DNA from: Gimesia maris
GTDB lineage: Bacteria; Planctomycetota; Planctomycetia; Planctomycetales; Planctomycetaceae
DNA: 64,000 nt
Reading direction: 5' to 3'
Assembly (NCBI RefSeq): GCF_008298035.1
Contig: NZ_CP042910.1
Coordinates: 1,942,001 to 2,006,000 of the forward strand
A program made the position numbers and the translations under genes. Shown in pieces: positions 1 through 9,767 of this stretch (position 1 is the stretch's first letter; each line of letters starts with the position of its first letter). The notes beneath the pieces were generated by a model. It worked only from the letters and a program-made list of their open reading frames with translations. It did no database searches and had not been told where the DNA came from.

Positions 1-2
1 TG

Positions 3-1067
3 ATGGTTCTGGCGGAACGGAAAGAACCCCGCAAATCATTTGTGCTGGAGCGGGGCGTCTGGGACAAGCACGGCAAAGAAGTTTCACGTTCGGTACCCGC
101 TGCGGTGCTTGCCCTGCCTGCAGAGAAGACTAAAGATCGATTGGATCTGGCAGAGTGGCTGGTCTCACATCAGAATCCTTTAACGGCGCGTGTGGTGGTC
201 AATCACTTGTGGCAGAACTGTTTTGGGACGGGACTGGTTCGTACACCGGGAGACTTTGGTCTGCAGGGAGAATTACCGACTCATCCAGATGTACTCGACT
301 GGCTGGCGGTCGAATTGATGGAGCATGATTGGAACCTGCAGCATATTCTCCGGCTGATTGTGACCAGCCGCACGTATCAGCAGCAGAGCAAAGTCACTGC
401 GGAACTACTGGAACGCGATCCGGAAAATCGCCTGCTGGCACGGGGAGCCCGCTTTCGTTTACCCAGCTGGATGATTCGTGATGCGGCGCTCCAGGCGAGT
501 GGACTGCTCAACCCGGCGCTGGGAGGTCCCCCTGTGATGCCTTATCAACCACAGGGCGTCTGGACCGAAATGTTTATGGGGCGCTTCCGCTATGAACCCA
601 GCCAGGGAGCGGCCCAGTATCGAAGGAGCCTGTATGCCTTCTGGCGTCGTTCGAGTGCTCCCACATTTCTGTTTGACAGTGCGCAGCGTCGGGTGTGTGA
701 AGTGCAGCCCCGACGGACTAATACTCCGCTGCAGGCTTTAACGTTACTTAACGATCAAAGTGTTCTCGAATCTTCCAGGGAACTGGCGCGAATGGCGATC
801 CAGCGGAAGAAAGCGGCTGAGGAACGGCTGGATTTCATAGCACAGCATATTCTTTCGAGAACACTACAGCAGCGGGAGTCGGAAGTTCTGAAACAGGAAC
901 AGCAGCAGTCTTTTGCTTATTATCGCAGGAAACCCGATGAAGCTTTGAAGCTGATTTCCAGTGGACAGCCTCCAGCCGAAAATAAAGTTTCGCCCGAGGA
1001 ACTGGCTGCTTATATGGTGGTGGCCAGTATGGTTTTTAACCTGGATGAGGCGATGACTCATGAATAA
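3..1067 (+). CDS. PSD1 (DUF1553) domain protein, C-terminal part
   Basis: This is the C-terminal part of a planctomycete PSD1 protein whose start lies left of the window. The frame is open to the left edge, so the first ATG is not taken as the real start. Visible DUF1553 hallmarks are the segment around NPLTARVVVNHLWQ (about residues 58-71), a DFGLQGELPTHPDVLDWLA stretch, and RRTNTPLQALTLLNDQSV near residue 240. Complete relatives carry an N-terminal PSCyt1 haem-binding-like domain and DUF1549, which cannot be seen here. The stop overlaps the ATG of the next gene by 8 bp, so the two are translationally coupled. The PSD1/DUF1501 pair is characteristic of Planctomycetota. Its biochemical role is unproven, and a link to polysaccharide breakdown is only an inference in the literature. 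Confidence 0.9.
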   Translation: MVLAERKEPRKSFVLERGVWDKHGKEVSRSVPAAVLALPAEKTKDRLDLAEWLVSHQNPLTARVVVNHLWQNCFGTGLVRTPGDFGLQGELPTHPDVLDWLAVELMEHDWNLQHILRLIVTSRTYQQQSKVTAELLERDPENRLLARGARFRLPSWMIRDAALQASGLLNPALGGPPVMPYQPQGVWTEMFMGRFRYEPSQGAAQYRRSLYAFWRRSSAPTFLFDSAQRRVCEVQPRRTNTPLQALTLLNDQSVLESSRELARMAIQRKKAAEERLDFIAQHILSRTLQQRESEVLKQEQQQSFAYYRRKPDEALKLISSGQPPAENKVSPEELAAYMVVASMVFNLDEAMTHE

Positions 1068-2517
1068 TTCAATTGAAAACGCCGCACTGGCAGAAACCCG
1101 ACGTTATTTTCTGGGTCGTGGAGCCGGCGTCAGTCTGGGAGCGATGGCCCTCGGTCTGTTAGAAAGCACACGTCGTGTGGCTGCAAAACCAAATTCTAAT
1201 ATCGGCCTGGCAGATCTGCCGCACAAACCGCCGCGGGCGAAGAATGTGATCTTCCTGACTCAGTCGGGCGGCCCATCTCAGATTGAGTTGTTCGACCACA
1301 AACCCGATCTCATGAAGTGGGCAGGCAAGGAACTGCCGGAGAGTGTACGCGGCGGACAACGGCTGACCACGATGACTGCCAATCAGAAGCAGTTAATCAT
1401 GCCGTCCCGCACGAAGTTCAAGCGGTATGGTGAAAGCGGCGCGACGCTGGGAGAGTGGCTGCCTTATCATGGGGAAGTCGCGGATGAGCTCTGTTTCATC
1501 AAGTCGATGGTCACTGATCAGATCAACCACGCTCCTGCGATGACGAAATTTCTGACCGGACATCAGTTGCCGGGACGACCCTCCATTGGTGCCTGGAGCA
1601 GTTACGGGCTGGGCAGCGAAAATCAGAATCTGCCGGATTACCTGGTGCTGATTTCGAAGATGAAGCGACCCAGTGATCAACCGTTGTACGACCATTACTG
1701 GGGGAGTGGATTCCTGCCTTCACGATATCAGGGGGTCAAACTGAGGAATGCGAAAGAGCCCGTTCTCTATCTGCGCGATCCCGATGGCATGCCCCGCAGC
1801 ATTCGTCGAGGCATGTTAAACGGAATAACCGAACTGAATCAGCTGCGACTGGAACAAACGGGCGACCCGGAAATTGAAACGCGGATTCGACAATATGAAA
1901 TGGCATGGCGGATGCAGTCCAGCATTCCCGAGCTGAATGATCTAAGTGATGAACCGGAATCCACGTTCGAGTTATACGGACCCGATTCAAGGCGTCCGGG
2001 AAGTTATGCTGCCAACTGCGTGCAGGCCCGGCGTCTGATTGAACGGGGCGTGCGGTTCGTGCAGCTGTTTCATCCCGACTGGGATCATCACAGCCGTTTA
2101 AGTTCGTGGTGCATCGCCCGTTGTCGTGATACCGATCAGGCGAGTGCCGCGCTCGTCAAAGATCTCAAACAGCGTGGTCTCTTAGATGAGACACTGGTGA
2201 TCTGGGGTGGCGAGTTTGGTCGCGGTGTTGCCGGGCAGGGGAAATGGGACAGTCCCGAAGGGGGCCGCGACCATCATCCACGCTGCTTCACCACCTGGCT
2301 GGCCGGCGGCGGTGTTAAAGCCGGACTGACCTACGGGGCTACTGATGAATTCAGTTATAATGTTGCCGAGAATCCGGTGCATGTACGCGACCTGCATGCA
2401 ACGGTGCTGCATCTGCTGGGCATCGATCATGAGCGGTTTACTTATCGACATCAGGGATTGGATTTCAAACTGACGGGCGTCGAACCGTCAAATATCATCA
2501 AGGAGATACTGGCGTGA
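1060..2517 (+). CDS. DUF1501 domain protein
   Basis: A 485-residue DUF1501 protein of the sulfatase/alkaline-phosphatase-like superfold. A twin-arginine-like leader is visible (RRYFLGRGAG at residues 14-23, then a hydrophobic stretch), pointing to export as a folded, possibly metal-bound protein. Family motifs include TQSGGPSQIELFDHKP (about 69-84), [10 protein letters not shown] (about 382) and the RDHHPRCFTTWLAGG segment near 403. The start ATG lies inside the end of the upstream PSD1 gene (8-bp overlap). The stop overlaps the GTG of the following esterase by 4 bp, so the three genes form a tight operon. The substrate is unknown. Confidence 0.93.
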   Translation: MNNSIENAALAETRRYFLGRGAGVSLGAMALGLLESTRRVAAKPNSNIGLADLPHKPPRAKNVIFLTQSGGPSQIELFDHKPDLMKWAGKELPESVRGGQRLTTMTANQKQLIMPSRTKFKRYGESGATLGEWLPYHGEVADELCFIKSMVTDQINHAPAMTKFLTGHQLPGRPSIGAWSSYGLGSENQNLPDYLVLISKMKRPSDQPLYDHYWGSGFLPSRYQGVKLRNAKEPVLYLRDPDGMPRSIRRGMLNGITELNQLRLEQTGDPEIETRIRQYEMAWRMQSSIPELNDLSDEPESTFELYGPDSRRPGSYAANCVQARRLIERGVRFVQLFHPDWDHHSRLSSWCIARCRDTDQASAALVKDLKQRGLLDETLVIWGGEFGRGVAGQGKWDSPEGGRDHHPRCFTTWLAGGGVKAGLTYGATDEFSYNVAENPVHVRDLHATVLHLLGIDHERFTYRHQGLDFKLTGVEPSNIIKEILA

Positions 2518-3452
2518 GACGGTTTAACAATACATGGTTGTTCTTATTAATGGCAGGAATGAGTTTCAGCTCGCTGGTTGAAGCACGCGAGCCGGATGCC
2601 GTGATTGATCTCTGGGAGCAGAACGCACCGGGAGAAACAACCCGTGAGACAGGTGTTAAACTGGAACGGCGGGCGAACGAAAATCCACCGGCGACTCGCA
2701 TCAAAGAGATCACGCGACCTCAGTTGCATCTGTTTCAGCCACCGGCAGGGAAACGCAACGGGACAGCGGTCCTGATTTTTCCGGGCGGTGCCTACAATTA
2801 TGTAGTCGCGGATAAAGAGGGATCTGAAACGGCAGAGTGGTTGAATTCTCTGGGGATTACCGCGTTTGTTGCGCATTATAGAACCAAACAACCTGAGCCT
2901 CGCGCACAGACCGATGCCAGATTACCTCCGTTTTCAGAACGTCCCTTACAGGATGGGCAACGTGCTGTCAGCCTGGTCCGCAAGCGGGCTGCGGAATGGG
3001 AAGTTAAGCCTGAGCAGATTGGTGTGATCGGTTTTTCCGCCGGCGGTCAGGCCGCGGCTCTGATAACGACCCGATTTGAAGAGCGAGCCTATGCAACTGC
3101 TGACGATGTGGATCAGGTTTCGTGCCGACCCGATTTCAGTATGCTGATTTATCCCTGGCGACTGGTCGATGAAAAAACAGGGGAGTTAAACGAAGTATTG
3201 ACGATCAATAAGACCACGCCGCCAACACTGATGGTTCATGCACACAATGACCATGCAACGCCCATCAGCAGTATTCTGTTCTATACGGCCTTAAAGAAAA
3301 ATGGGGTGCCCAGCGAGCTGCATATTTACGAGAATGGCGGTCATGGCTACGGGATGCGACCCGTGGATGATTCCTACGTCGATACCTGGCCGGATCGCGC
3401 CGCAGACTGGCTGCGACAGCGCTCACTGGCAAATCCGGATAAAAAGGACTGA
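2514..3452 (+). CDS. Exported alpha/beta hydrolase (acetyl-xylan-esterase / BD-FAE-like)
   Basis: A 312-residue alpha/beta hydrolase with a signal peptide (about residues 1-24, ending SSLVEA). The oxyanion segment LIFPGGAYNYV lies near residue 90, the nucleophile elbow GFSAGG near 172, the acid candidate in MVHAHNDHATP near 242, and the catalytic histidine in ENGGHGYGM near 275. This is the layout of small carbohydrate esterases annotated as BD-FAE or dienelactone-hydrolase-like. It starts at GTG 2514 with a 4-bp GTGA overlap with DUF1501 and is the last gene of the PSD1-DUF1501 operon. An ester-cleaving role on acylated polysaccharide is plausible, but the substrate is inferred. Confidence 0.88.
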   Translation: MRRFNNTWLFLLMAGMSFSSLVEAREPDAVIDLWEQNAPGETTRETGVKLERRANENPPATRIKEITRPQLHLFQPPAGKRNGTAVLIFPGGAYNYVVADKEGSETAEWLNSLGITAFVAHYRTKQPEPRAQTDARLPPFSERPLQDGQRAVSLVRKRAAEWEVKPEQIGVIGFSAGGQAAALITTRFEERAYATADDVDQVSCRPDFSMLIYPWRLVDEKTGELNEVLTINKTTPPTLMVHAHNDHATPISSILFYTALKKNGVPSELHIYENGGHGYGMRPVDDSYVDTWPDRAADWLRQRSLANPDKKD

Positions 3453-3455
3453 TCG

Positions 3456-4571
3456 TCAGTCTGCTGCTGGTTTGGGCTCACAGTTTTTTAATGCAAGCAG
3501 CGTATAAGCGGTAACGAGGTTCGGGTCTCCTTCAAACCAGCGATTGGATTTGGAGTTGACCCAGCTGCCGTTTTCCTGCTGGATTTTAAACAGGTGATTT
3601 GCCAGTTCTTTACGCCAGTCGTGCTCCTGGCCTTTGCTGTCTTTGACCTGTTTCAGATCGGCAGTGTCGAGGGCTTTGGCAAACAGCTGGTAATAGTAGT
3701 AGAGACCGTTATCTCCCATGCCCGGGTTGTTTTCGACTGTGTAGTTTTTCTGAATCCAGTCGAGAGCTGCTTTGACGCGCGGGTCTTTGGGAGTCAGACC
3801 GGCGTAAATCATACTTTTCAGACCAGCGTAAGTCATACTGCCGTAGGAGCGAAGGCCACCGTCTTGATTTTTTCCAGAAGGAGAGGCACCGCCAGCAGAG
3901 ACATTGTAGTAGAAGCCGCCATCATTGACTTTGGCAGCTGCAGGAGACGTGTTGAATTCGCTTTCGAGATTCTGGCAGCGAGAGACAAAAGTGAGTGCTT
4001 TCTGGATATCGGGATCATCGGCTTTCGCACCGGCGGCTTTGAGGGCTTCTATCATGAAGACGGTATTGGAGAGATCGGGACGGCCTCCATCGGGGCCATA
4101 ACCTGCGCCGCCATATTCCAGATCACTGGGTTTGATATCTTTGCTTTCATCAAACTGCAGACTGCGGAGGAACTGTTCTGCTTTTTTGATCTGGGGTGTG
4201 TACTTGCCTGACTGGTTGGCATCCTGTAATGCCATCAAGGCGACAGCGGTTTCGTAACCGGAGTGCTGACTGCGGGCAGAGCAGATACGACCATCTTCCT
4301 GACAGAAGGAGACCAGTTTCTTTAACGCTTTGTCCACGGTCGGGTCAGTTACAGGGACGCCAGATTCAATCAGCGCCGAGGTCACCAGAGCTGAGATTCC
4401 CGCCGCTTCGCTGAAGGTCCACGTGCCATCTTCATTCTGTGAGTTCTTCAGAAAGTTGATCGCTTTGTCACGGGACGCTTTCAACTCTACTGAATCCGGT
4501 CCTGCTGCAGAAAGAGGGCTGATATTCCAGCAGAGACAGCCGATGATCATCAGGCGTAGAAACCAGTTCAT
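3456..4571 (-). CDS. Exported prenyltransferase/squalene-oxidase repeat protein
   Basis: A 371-residue protein with a signal peptide (about residues 1-22) followed by alpha/alpha-barrel repeats of the squalene-cyclase/prenyltransferase fold. Repeat cores are NFLKNSQNEDGTWTF (about 41), SFCQEDGRICSAR, GYGPDGGRPDLSNTVFMIEAL (about 157), KVNDGGFYYN, and a C-terminal KIQQENGSWVN. No DxDD or DCTAE cyclase acid motif was seen, so terpene cyclisation is unlikely; this exported class is common and uncharacterised in planctomycetes. It faces the esterase gene tail to tail with only 3 bp between stops. It appears monocistronic, with an AT-rich upstream gap of about 200 bp. Confidence 0.85.
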   Translation of the reverse strand: MNWFLRLMIIGCLCWNISPLSAAGPDSVELKASRDKAINFLKNSQNEDGTWTFSEAAGISALVTSALIESGVPVTDPTVDKALKKLVSFCQEDGRICSARSQHSGYETAVALMALQDANQSGKYTPQIKKAEQFLRSLQFDESKDIKPSDLEYGGAGYGPDGGRPDLSNTVFMIEALKAAGAKADDPDIQKALTFVSRCQNLESEFNTSPAAAKVNDGGFYYNVSAGGASPSGKNQDGGLRSYGSMTYAGLKSMIYAGLTPKDPRVKAALDWIQKNYTVENNPGMGDNGLYYYYQLFAKALDTADLKQVKDSKGQEHDWRKELANHLFKIQQENGSWVNSKSNRWFEGDPNLVTAYTLLALKNCEPKPAAD

Positions 4572-4778
4572 TCTTAATTACTCCTGAATATGAATGCTGG
4601 GAGGGTTGTTGTCGATAAGATGTCGCAAAAGCTGTTCCGCTTTGGATTGCGATCACTTTTTCAGTATAGGCAGACAAGGCTGAAAAGTCAGTGATTTTGT
4701 TTTAGAAGGGGCGTTGAAAATAACGTCAGCGCTGTCGAAAAAAACGCCAGTCGGTGCCTGTGTTTCTGAAATAAGATT

Positions 4779-6191
4779 TTATGAGTGGAGTATTTCTTTG
4801 GCGACGTGCCCATGCACATCGGTCAGTCGAAAATCCCGACCTGCGTGGCGGTAGGTCAGTTTCTCGTGATCCAGTCCCATGATATGTAGAATGGTGGCAT
4901 GGAAATCGTGAACGTGCACCAGATCTTTGATGACATAATTGCCGATATCGTCGGTCTGCCCGTGAACCACGCCGCCGCGGACATTGCCGCCAGCAAGCCA
5001 GCAGGAGAAGGCTTCCGGGTGATGGTTACGCGATTTCGTTCCTTTTCCATCCTGCGCCCAGGGAGTGCGGCCGAATTCGGTGCAGAAGACCAGCAGCGTA
5101 TCCTGCAGCAGGCCGCGTTGTTTCAGATCCATCAGCAAAGCGGCGACCGGCTGGTCAACACGGCGGGCATATTTTTCGTGGGATGCGATATCACGATGTG
5201 CCGCGTCCCAGTTATCCCGGCAGGCACCGACTGCATCGATGATCTCGACAAAGCGGACTCCCCGTTCAACCAGTCGACGTGCCATAATACATTGAGCCGC
5301 GTAGCTGGACTGATCTTTTTTGTCGGCACCATAAAGTTTGAGTGTGGCTTTGCTTTCTTTTGACAGGTCGAGTGCCTCAGGCGCCTGTTTCTGCAACCCG
5401 GCGGCTGTGGTGAACGTCGACATGCGGCCTGCCAGTTGGGCATCGTGGTCACGCTGATTAAAGTGACGCTGATTCATTTTTCTCAACAGCGCGAGTTCCA
5501 GCTGCTGCCGCGATTGTGAAACAGGTGATTTGAGAAACGGGATCGGATCATCACCGGGGACAACGCGCACCCCTGTATTGGCAGCGGGCAGGAAGTTGGA
5601 ATCCCAGAGTTGAGGTCCATTGTAAGGACGATGTTCTGAAATGACGACGTGAGAAGGCAGGTTCGGGTTGAATGACTTCAAGCCGTAACTTAACCAGGCA
5701 CCGATGCCGGGCATGGCGGCTGTGGTGCTGCCCGTATGCAGTTGCAAAGTGGCTTCACCATGATCGCGGTGATCACTGTTCATTGAGCGGATGAGGGCCG
5801 TTTCATGCATGATCTTGCGAATGTGGGGGAACAGGTCGCTGACTTCCGTTCCGCATTCCTGATTGGGGCGAAACTTCCAGAGAGGCGCTTTGAGGTAGCG
5901 TTCGACAATCGGCTGTCCTGAGACGGCCGCTTTTTTTTCATCGCCGATCGATTGATCGTGCCGACGGGTCAGTTCGGGCTTGGGGTCGAAAGTGTCGACA
6001 TGCGAATATCCGCCTGACATGTAGAGCATGATGACCTGTTTGGCTGCCGGGCGGTGGTGAGGCAGATCCTGTCCCGCTGGCAGTGTGTTCGGCAAAGCGA
6101 GTCCGGCGGCTGTTCCGAGCCCTGTTTGCAGCAGCTGTCGACGTGAGAAGAAGGATGAGTCGTGCATAGATTCAAACCTGATTGTTTTCAT
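4779..6191 (-). CDS. DUF1501 domain protein
   Basis: A 470-residue DUF1501 protein. The leader contains SRRQLLQTGLGTAAGLALP, a twin-arginine-like signal. The second in-frame ATG (residue 9, MHDSSFFSRRQ) is an equally good start and gives a more usual leader. Family signatures are [18 protein letters not shown] (about 54), RSMNSDHRDHGEATLQLH and VFCTEFGRTPWAQ (about 369). It is the last gene of a three-gene minus-strand operon (isomerase-like, PSD1, DUF1501), 14 bp after the PSD1 stop. It is paralogous to the DUF1501 genes at 1060-2517 and 52331-53782. Confidence 0.93.
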   Translation of the reverse strand: MKTIRFESMHDSSFFSRRQLLQTGLGTAAGLALPNTLPAGQDLPHHRPAAKQVIMLYMSGGYSHVDTFDPKPELTRRHDQSIGDEKKAAVSGQPIVERYLKAPLWKFRPNQECGTEVSDLFPHIRKIMHETALIRSMNSDHRDHGEATLQLHTGSTTAAMPGIGAWLSYGLKSFNPNLPSHVVISEHRPYNGPQLWDSNFLPAANTGVRVVPGDDPIPFLKSPVSQSRQQLELALLRKMNQRHFNQRDHDAQLAGRMSTFTTAAGLQKQAPEALDLSKESKATLKLYGADKKDQSSYAAQCIMARRLVERGVRFVEIIDAVGACRDNWDAAHRDIASHEKYARRVDQPVAALLMDLKQRGLLQDTLLVFCTEFGRTPWAQDGKGTKSRNHHPEAFSCWLAGGNVRGGVVHGQTDDIGNYVIKDLVHVHDFHATILHIMGLDHEKLTYRHAGRDFRLTDVHGHVAKEILHS

Positions 6192-6205
6192 TCGAAACGT
6201 TAATG

Positions 6206-8752
6206 TTAATCGACAAAAAAGAATTCGTTACTGGTAAGCAGAACTTTCGCGAAACCTGTCCACGCATTCTGACCGGCGTCTGTGTCTTCATCAGGTTGTT
6301 CTGTTTTTAATTCTTCGCGATAGTATTCCAGGAACTGCGCCGCTTCTGACAGCTCTACAGCGGTCGGGTTTCGGCTGAATGCGAGTTGGTAGGCCTGGAT
6401 GATCTGCTTTTCCTCCGTCCCCGCCGATTGCTGAATCCGTTTGCCAAACGCTTCTGCCAGTTCGGGAAGGAGTGGTGCATTCATCAGGTACAGCGCCTGT
6501 GTCGGCAGGTGGGAGCTGTCCCGGGTTCCCGAAGTTTCGTTGGTTTCCGGTCCATTGAACCGGCCCAGAAACGGGTGTTTATAAAGTCTCTGCGTCATCA
6601 GATAGACGCTACGTTTCTTTGTTGGGAAATCCTCATGAAACGGACGATTCAGGCTATACCCTTTTTTGTGCCAGGGGACGAAGGGGTGCGGTCCTCCCTG
6701 TTCACAATCCAGTTCGCCGGAAACAAACAAGAGGGCATCGCGGATGGATTCGGCGTCCAGGCGTCTGCGGGTATATTTCCAGAGAAAGACGTTGTCCGGA
6801 TCACGGTTGGAGTTTTCTGTGATGTCATGGCTGTCGAGTCGATAGACGCGGCTTAACATGATCTGACGATGCAGGGCTTTGAGCGACCATTGCTGATCAA
6901 TCAGTTGACCGGCGAGGTAATCGAGCAGTTGCGGGTGAGAGGGGGTATCGCCTAAGACGCCAAAATTGTCGACTGTTTTGACAAGACCATGTCCGAAGTG
7001 GTGATACCAGAGTCGGTTCACAATCACCCGTGAGGTCAGAGGATGAGTCGGGTCGGTGAGCCATTCGGCCAGCTCCTCGCGACCGGATTCCGTTTTGTCG
7101 ATCTCCGGTTTTGATTTTGAGATGACATTGATAAACTGGCGTGGAACGATGTCTCCTGGATTTTCCGGATTACCGCGTCGATGCAGTCGAGAGTGATGCG
7201 GTTTGCCATCAATGACAGCATATAGCATTTCTGCAGGAGGCGCTTTTACCAGTCGGGCTTTTTCGGCTTTGAGCCATGGTAAACCGTGCAGCATCAGTTC
7301 CCGGAATTTACCTTTATGTGCTGCCAGGAGCTTCTGACGTTGCTGTTCCAGTTTGTCTGTCGGGCTTTTGGATATTTTCGCTGCTTCAATTTTTGCGGTG
7401 ACGTCTTTATACTCTTCGAGCGTCGGTTTCAGCCAGGGGCGGAAGTGATTGCGAATCTGATGCTGGTAATAGCTGAGTAGATCCCAGTATTCATTGATTT
7501 TCTGCTGCGAATCGGGATCGTTTTCTGCCGAGACGAGCTGTGCCGGCGAGGGTTGATTGGATGCACCCATACTCGGATAAAGTGTGCTTTCAAAAATACC
7601 GTAAAGGCCGTAATAATCGGTGGCCAGCATCGGATCGAATTTATGATCATGGCAGCGGGCACACTTCAAAGTGACACCCATGATGCCACGTCCGACGGTG
7701 TCGATGGTGTCGTCAATGGTCAGGTTCTGATCTTCATAGCGCGTGTTACCAAAGCGTCGCGACAGGGCAATGAAGCCTGTCGCGATTTTCAGTTGACGAG
7801 CCTGTTCCGGATCGGCTTCGCGTTCTGCCAGAATATCTCCTGCAAGCTGGGCTTTCAGGAACTGATCATAGGGGAGATCGGTGTTGAACGCATCAATCAC
7901 CCAGTTGCGATAGAGATAGGCTCCGGGAATGGGGAAATCCCCGACATCGCCCTGGGTGTCTGCATAGCGAGCCACATCGAGCCAGTGGCGTCCCCAGCGT
8001 TCGCCGTATGCCGGGGATGACAGCAGTCGGTTTACTACTCTGGTAAATGCTTTCAAATCAGTTTCCGGGTCATCCTCAAACGCTTTGACTTCCTGGGGCG
8101 TGGGAGGCAATCCGGTGAGATCGAAGGTAGCGCGTCTGATTAAAGTTCGCCGGGAAGCCAGGCCGACGGGCTGGAGTTGTTCTTTCTGCAGTCGTGTATA
8201 AACAAAACGATCGATGGGAGAAACCGACCATTTGGGGTTGCTGACGGTTGGCGGAGCGAGTTCTTTTCGCGGCAGAAAACACCAGTGTGAGGTTGTCATT
8301 TTCTGTGGTTTGGTTTTTTGTGATGTCGTGACTGGCTTTGGCTTTTCAGCAGGCCAGGGAGCGCCCCATTCAATCCAGCGTTTGAAATGGGTGATGGTTT
8401 CCGGTTTGAGTTTCTCATCCGCATCAGGGGGCATCTTCAATTCTTTATGAGTTCGCTGGATGGATTGAAACAACAGGCTCTGTTGCGCATTTCCGGGCAG
8501 AATCGCTGGACCATAATCGCCGCCTTGAATGAGAGCCGCGCGGGAATGGACGGCCAGTGTGCTTTCAGCGTCGGCATCACCGGAGTGGCAGTCGGCGCAT
8601 TTTTCTATCAGAACCGGTCGGATATGCTGTTCGAAAAATTCGAGCTGGCTGGCATCAGGTCTGACTGGTTCTGCTGCGCAGACTGAATCGGGCTGGCTGA
8701 ATAATACAGCCAGTATCAGAACGAGTAGTGGGATTCGTTGGTATTGAGTCAT
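6206..8752 (-). CDS. PSCyt1-DUF1549-PSD1 (DUF1553) protein
   Basis: A full-length 848-residue planctomycete protein. After a signal peptide (residues 1-27, ending SVCAAE) comes PSCyt1 with a CADCHSGD haem-binding-like motif at 52-59 and the usual MPPDADEKL segment near 107. DUF1549 follows (about 175-395; LPPTPQEVKAFEDDP and a second CxxCH in CARCHDHKFDP), then DUF1553 (about 555-810; HPLTSRVIVNRLWYHHFGHGL). The two CxxCH motifs suggest covalent haem, but this is not proven for the family. It lies between the isomerase-like gene and DUF1501 in one operon. The substrate is unknown; the neighbouring LacI regulator hints at carbohydrate-responsive expression. Confidence 0.93.
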   Translation of the reverse strand: MTQYQRIPLLVLILAVLFSQPDSVCAAEPVRPDASQLEFFEQHIRPVLIEKCADCHSGDADAESTLAVHSRAALIQGGDYGPAILPGNAQQSLLFQSIQRTHKELKMPPDADEKLKPETITHFKRWIEWGAPWPAEKPKPVTTSQKTKPQKMTTSHWCFLPRKELAPPTVSNPKWSVSPIDRFVYTRLQKEQLQPVGLASRRTLIRRATFDLTGLPPTPQEVKAFEDDPETDLKAFTRVVNRLLSSPAYGERWGRHWLDVARYADTQGDVGDFPIPGAYLYRNWVIDAFNTDLPYDQFLKAQLAGDILAEREADPEQARQLKIATGFIALSRRFGNTRYEDQNLTIDDTIDTVGRGIMGVTLKCARCHDHKFDPMLATDYYGLYGIFESTLYPSMGASNQPSPAQLVSAENDPDSQQKINEYWDLLSYYQHQIRNHFRPWLKPTLEEYKDVTAKIEAAKISKSPTDKLEQQRQKLLAAHKGKFRELMLHGLPWLKAEKARLVKAPPAEMLYAVIDGKPHHSRLHRRGNPENPGDIVPRQFINVISKSKPEIDKTESGREELAEWLTDPTHPLTSRVIVNRLWYHHFGHGLVKTVDNFGVLGDTPSHPQLLDYLAGQLIDQQWSLKALHRQIMLSRVYRLDSHDITENSNRDPDNVFLWKYTRRRLDAESIRDALLFVSGELDCEQGGPHPFVPWHKKGYSLNRPFHEDFPTKKRSVYLMTQRLYKHPFLGRFNGPETNETSGTRDSSHLPTQALYLMNAPLLPELAEAFGKRIQQSAGTEEKQIIQAYQLAFSRNPTAVELSEAAQFLEYYREELKTEQPDEDTDAGQNAWTGFAKVLLTSNEFFFVD

Positions 8753-8787
8753 GTGCGAATCTTTTATGCTCGGGGGCTGAAAATGGT

Positions 8788-9726
8788 TTAACCTCGTTTG
8801 AGTCCCGCCTGTTTGAAAGCGGGGGCCAGATTCTGATAGCAGGTTTTGGCAGCGGCAACGGGATCATAGCCTTTCTGACGGAAGACCATACTGCTGACTT
8901 CACAACAGATATCTCCTCGATAGCCGCCTGCGACTGCCAGTTTGAGCAGTTGTACGTAGTCAATCTCCCCACTCTCGCCAGGCAGCACGAAACTGACTTT
9001 ACCGTCTTTCATGATCGTATCTTTGACCTGTATGAAACTGGTATAAGGCAGCATGGTCTGCAGGGATTCTTTCAGTGAAATATCCCGATGAGTAAAGTGG
9101 CTGTAGTCATAATCGAGGCGAATCCAGGGGCTGTTGACCTGTTCGACCAGCCAGACACCCTGTTCGGGATGATCGACCACGCCGCCCCGATGTGGTTTGA
9201 CGGCGATAATGGTTTTTGTGCTGGCGGCAACTTTGGCCCATTCACCCAGGTTGTCGCGCATTTCGTTTTTGAGGTTATCCCATTTGCCACTTCCGGCGAC
9301 CGTTTCGATCAGCGGGGGATGGTCGGGGCGCAGATCGTGTCCCAGTTCAGCAGCCTGTTTAAAGCGTTCGAGGACTTTCTGCTGACTGGCCTTGGAACCG
9401 GTTAGAATGCAGTGCTCCATTAATGAGGTCAACTTTAATCCGGTTTCGTCAAGCGTTTTGGCAACTGAAGATCGACGTTCTGAGTTCAGTTTGGCGGGGG
9501 TAGCGTCCCAGTCGTTCATCAGAGCCAGTTCGACCGAGTCATAACCGATGTCGGCGACGATACGGAGTGCCTCCTCTGTTTTCATGTGAGGCATGCCATA
9601 CAGGCTGAAACCGAGCGTGAGTTCCGGATTATCTGGTTTTGCTGCCTGTAATCTGTTGAGTCCCAGCAGACCGCCTGTGGCGATGCTGGCGGTGGTGAGA
9701 AACTGACGGCGGTTGAGCGGCTGCAT
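8788..9726 (-). CDS. Exported sugar phosphate isomerase/epimerase-like TIM barrel
   Basis: An AP-endonuclease-2 / xylose-isomerase-like TIM-barrel protein. A twin-arginine-type leader (NRRQFLTTASIATGG) precedes the barrel, as in many planctomycete periplasmic members. Characteristic strands include LGFSLYGMPHMKTEEALRIV, IGYDSVELALMNDWD, and a C-terminal EIDYVQLLKLAVAGGYRGD followed by CCEVSS. The frame is open to 9741, but the ATG at 9726 (MQPLNRRQF) has AGGA eight bases upstream and gives a cleaner leader, so it is preferred. It is the first gene of the operon feeding the PSD1 and DUF1501 genes and lies directly downstream of the LacI-type regulator. The exact substrate cannot be read from sequence. 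Confidence 0.85.
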   Translation of the reverse strand: MQPLNRRQFLTTASIATGGLLGLNRLQAAKPDNPELTLGFSLYGMPHMKTEEALRIVADIGYDSVELALMNDWDATPAKLNSERRSSVAKTLDETGLKLTSLMEHCILTGSKASQQKVLERFKQAAELGHDLRPDHPPLIETVAGSGKWDNLKNEMRDNLGEWAKVAASTKTIIAVKPHRGGVVDHPEQGVWLVEQVNSPWIRLDYDYSHFTHRDISLKESLQTMLPYTSFIQVKDTIMKDGKVSFVLPGESGEIDYVQLLKLAVAGGYRGDICCEVSSMVFRQKGYDPVAAAKTCYQNLAPAFKQAGLKRG

Positions 9727-9767
9727 ATCTGGTTTCCTCATTCGGAGCAGGGGGGCTGTAATCAGTT

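Noticed and set aside
3594-4211. 205-codon plus-strand open frame
   Set aside because: Antisense to the squalene-cyclase-fold repeat protein, whose repeats and signal peptide are clear.
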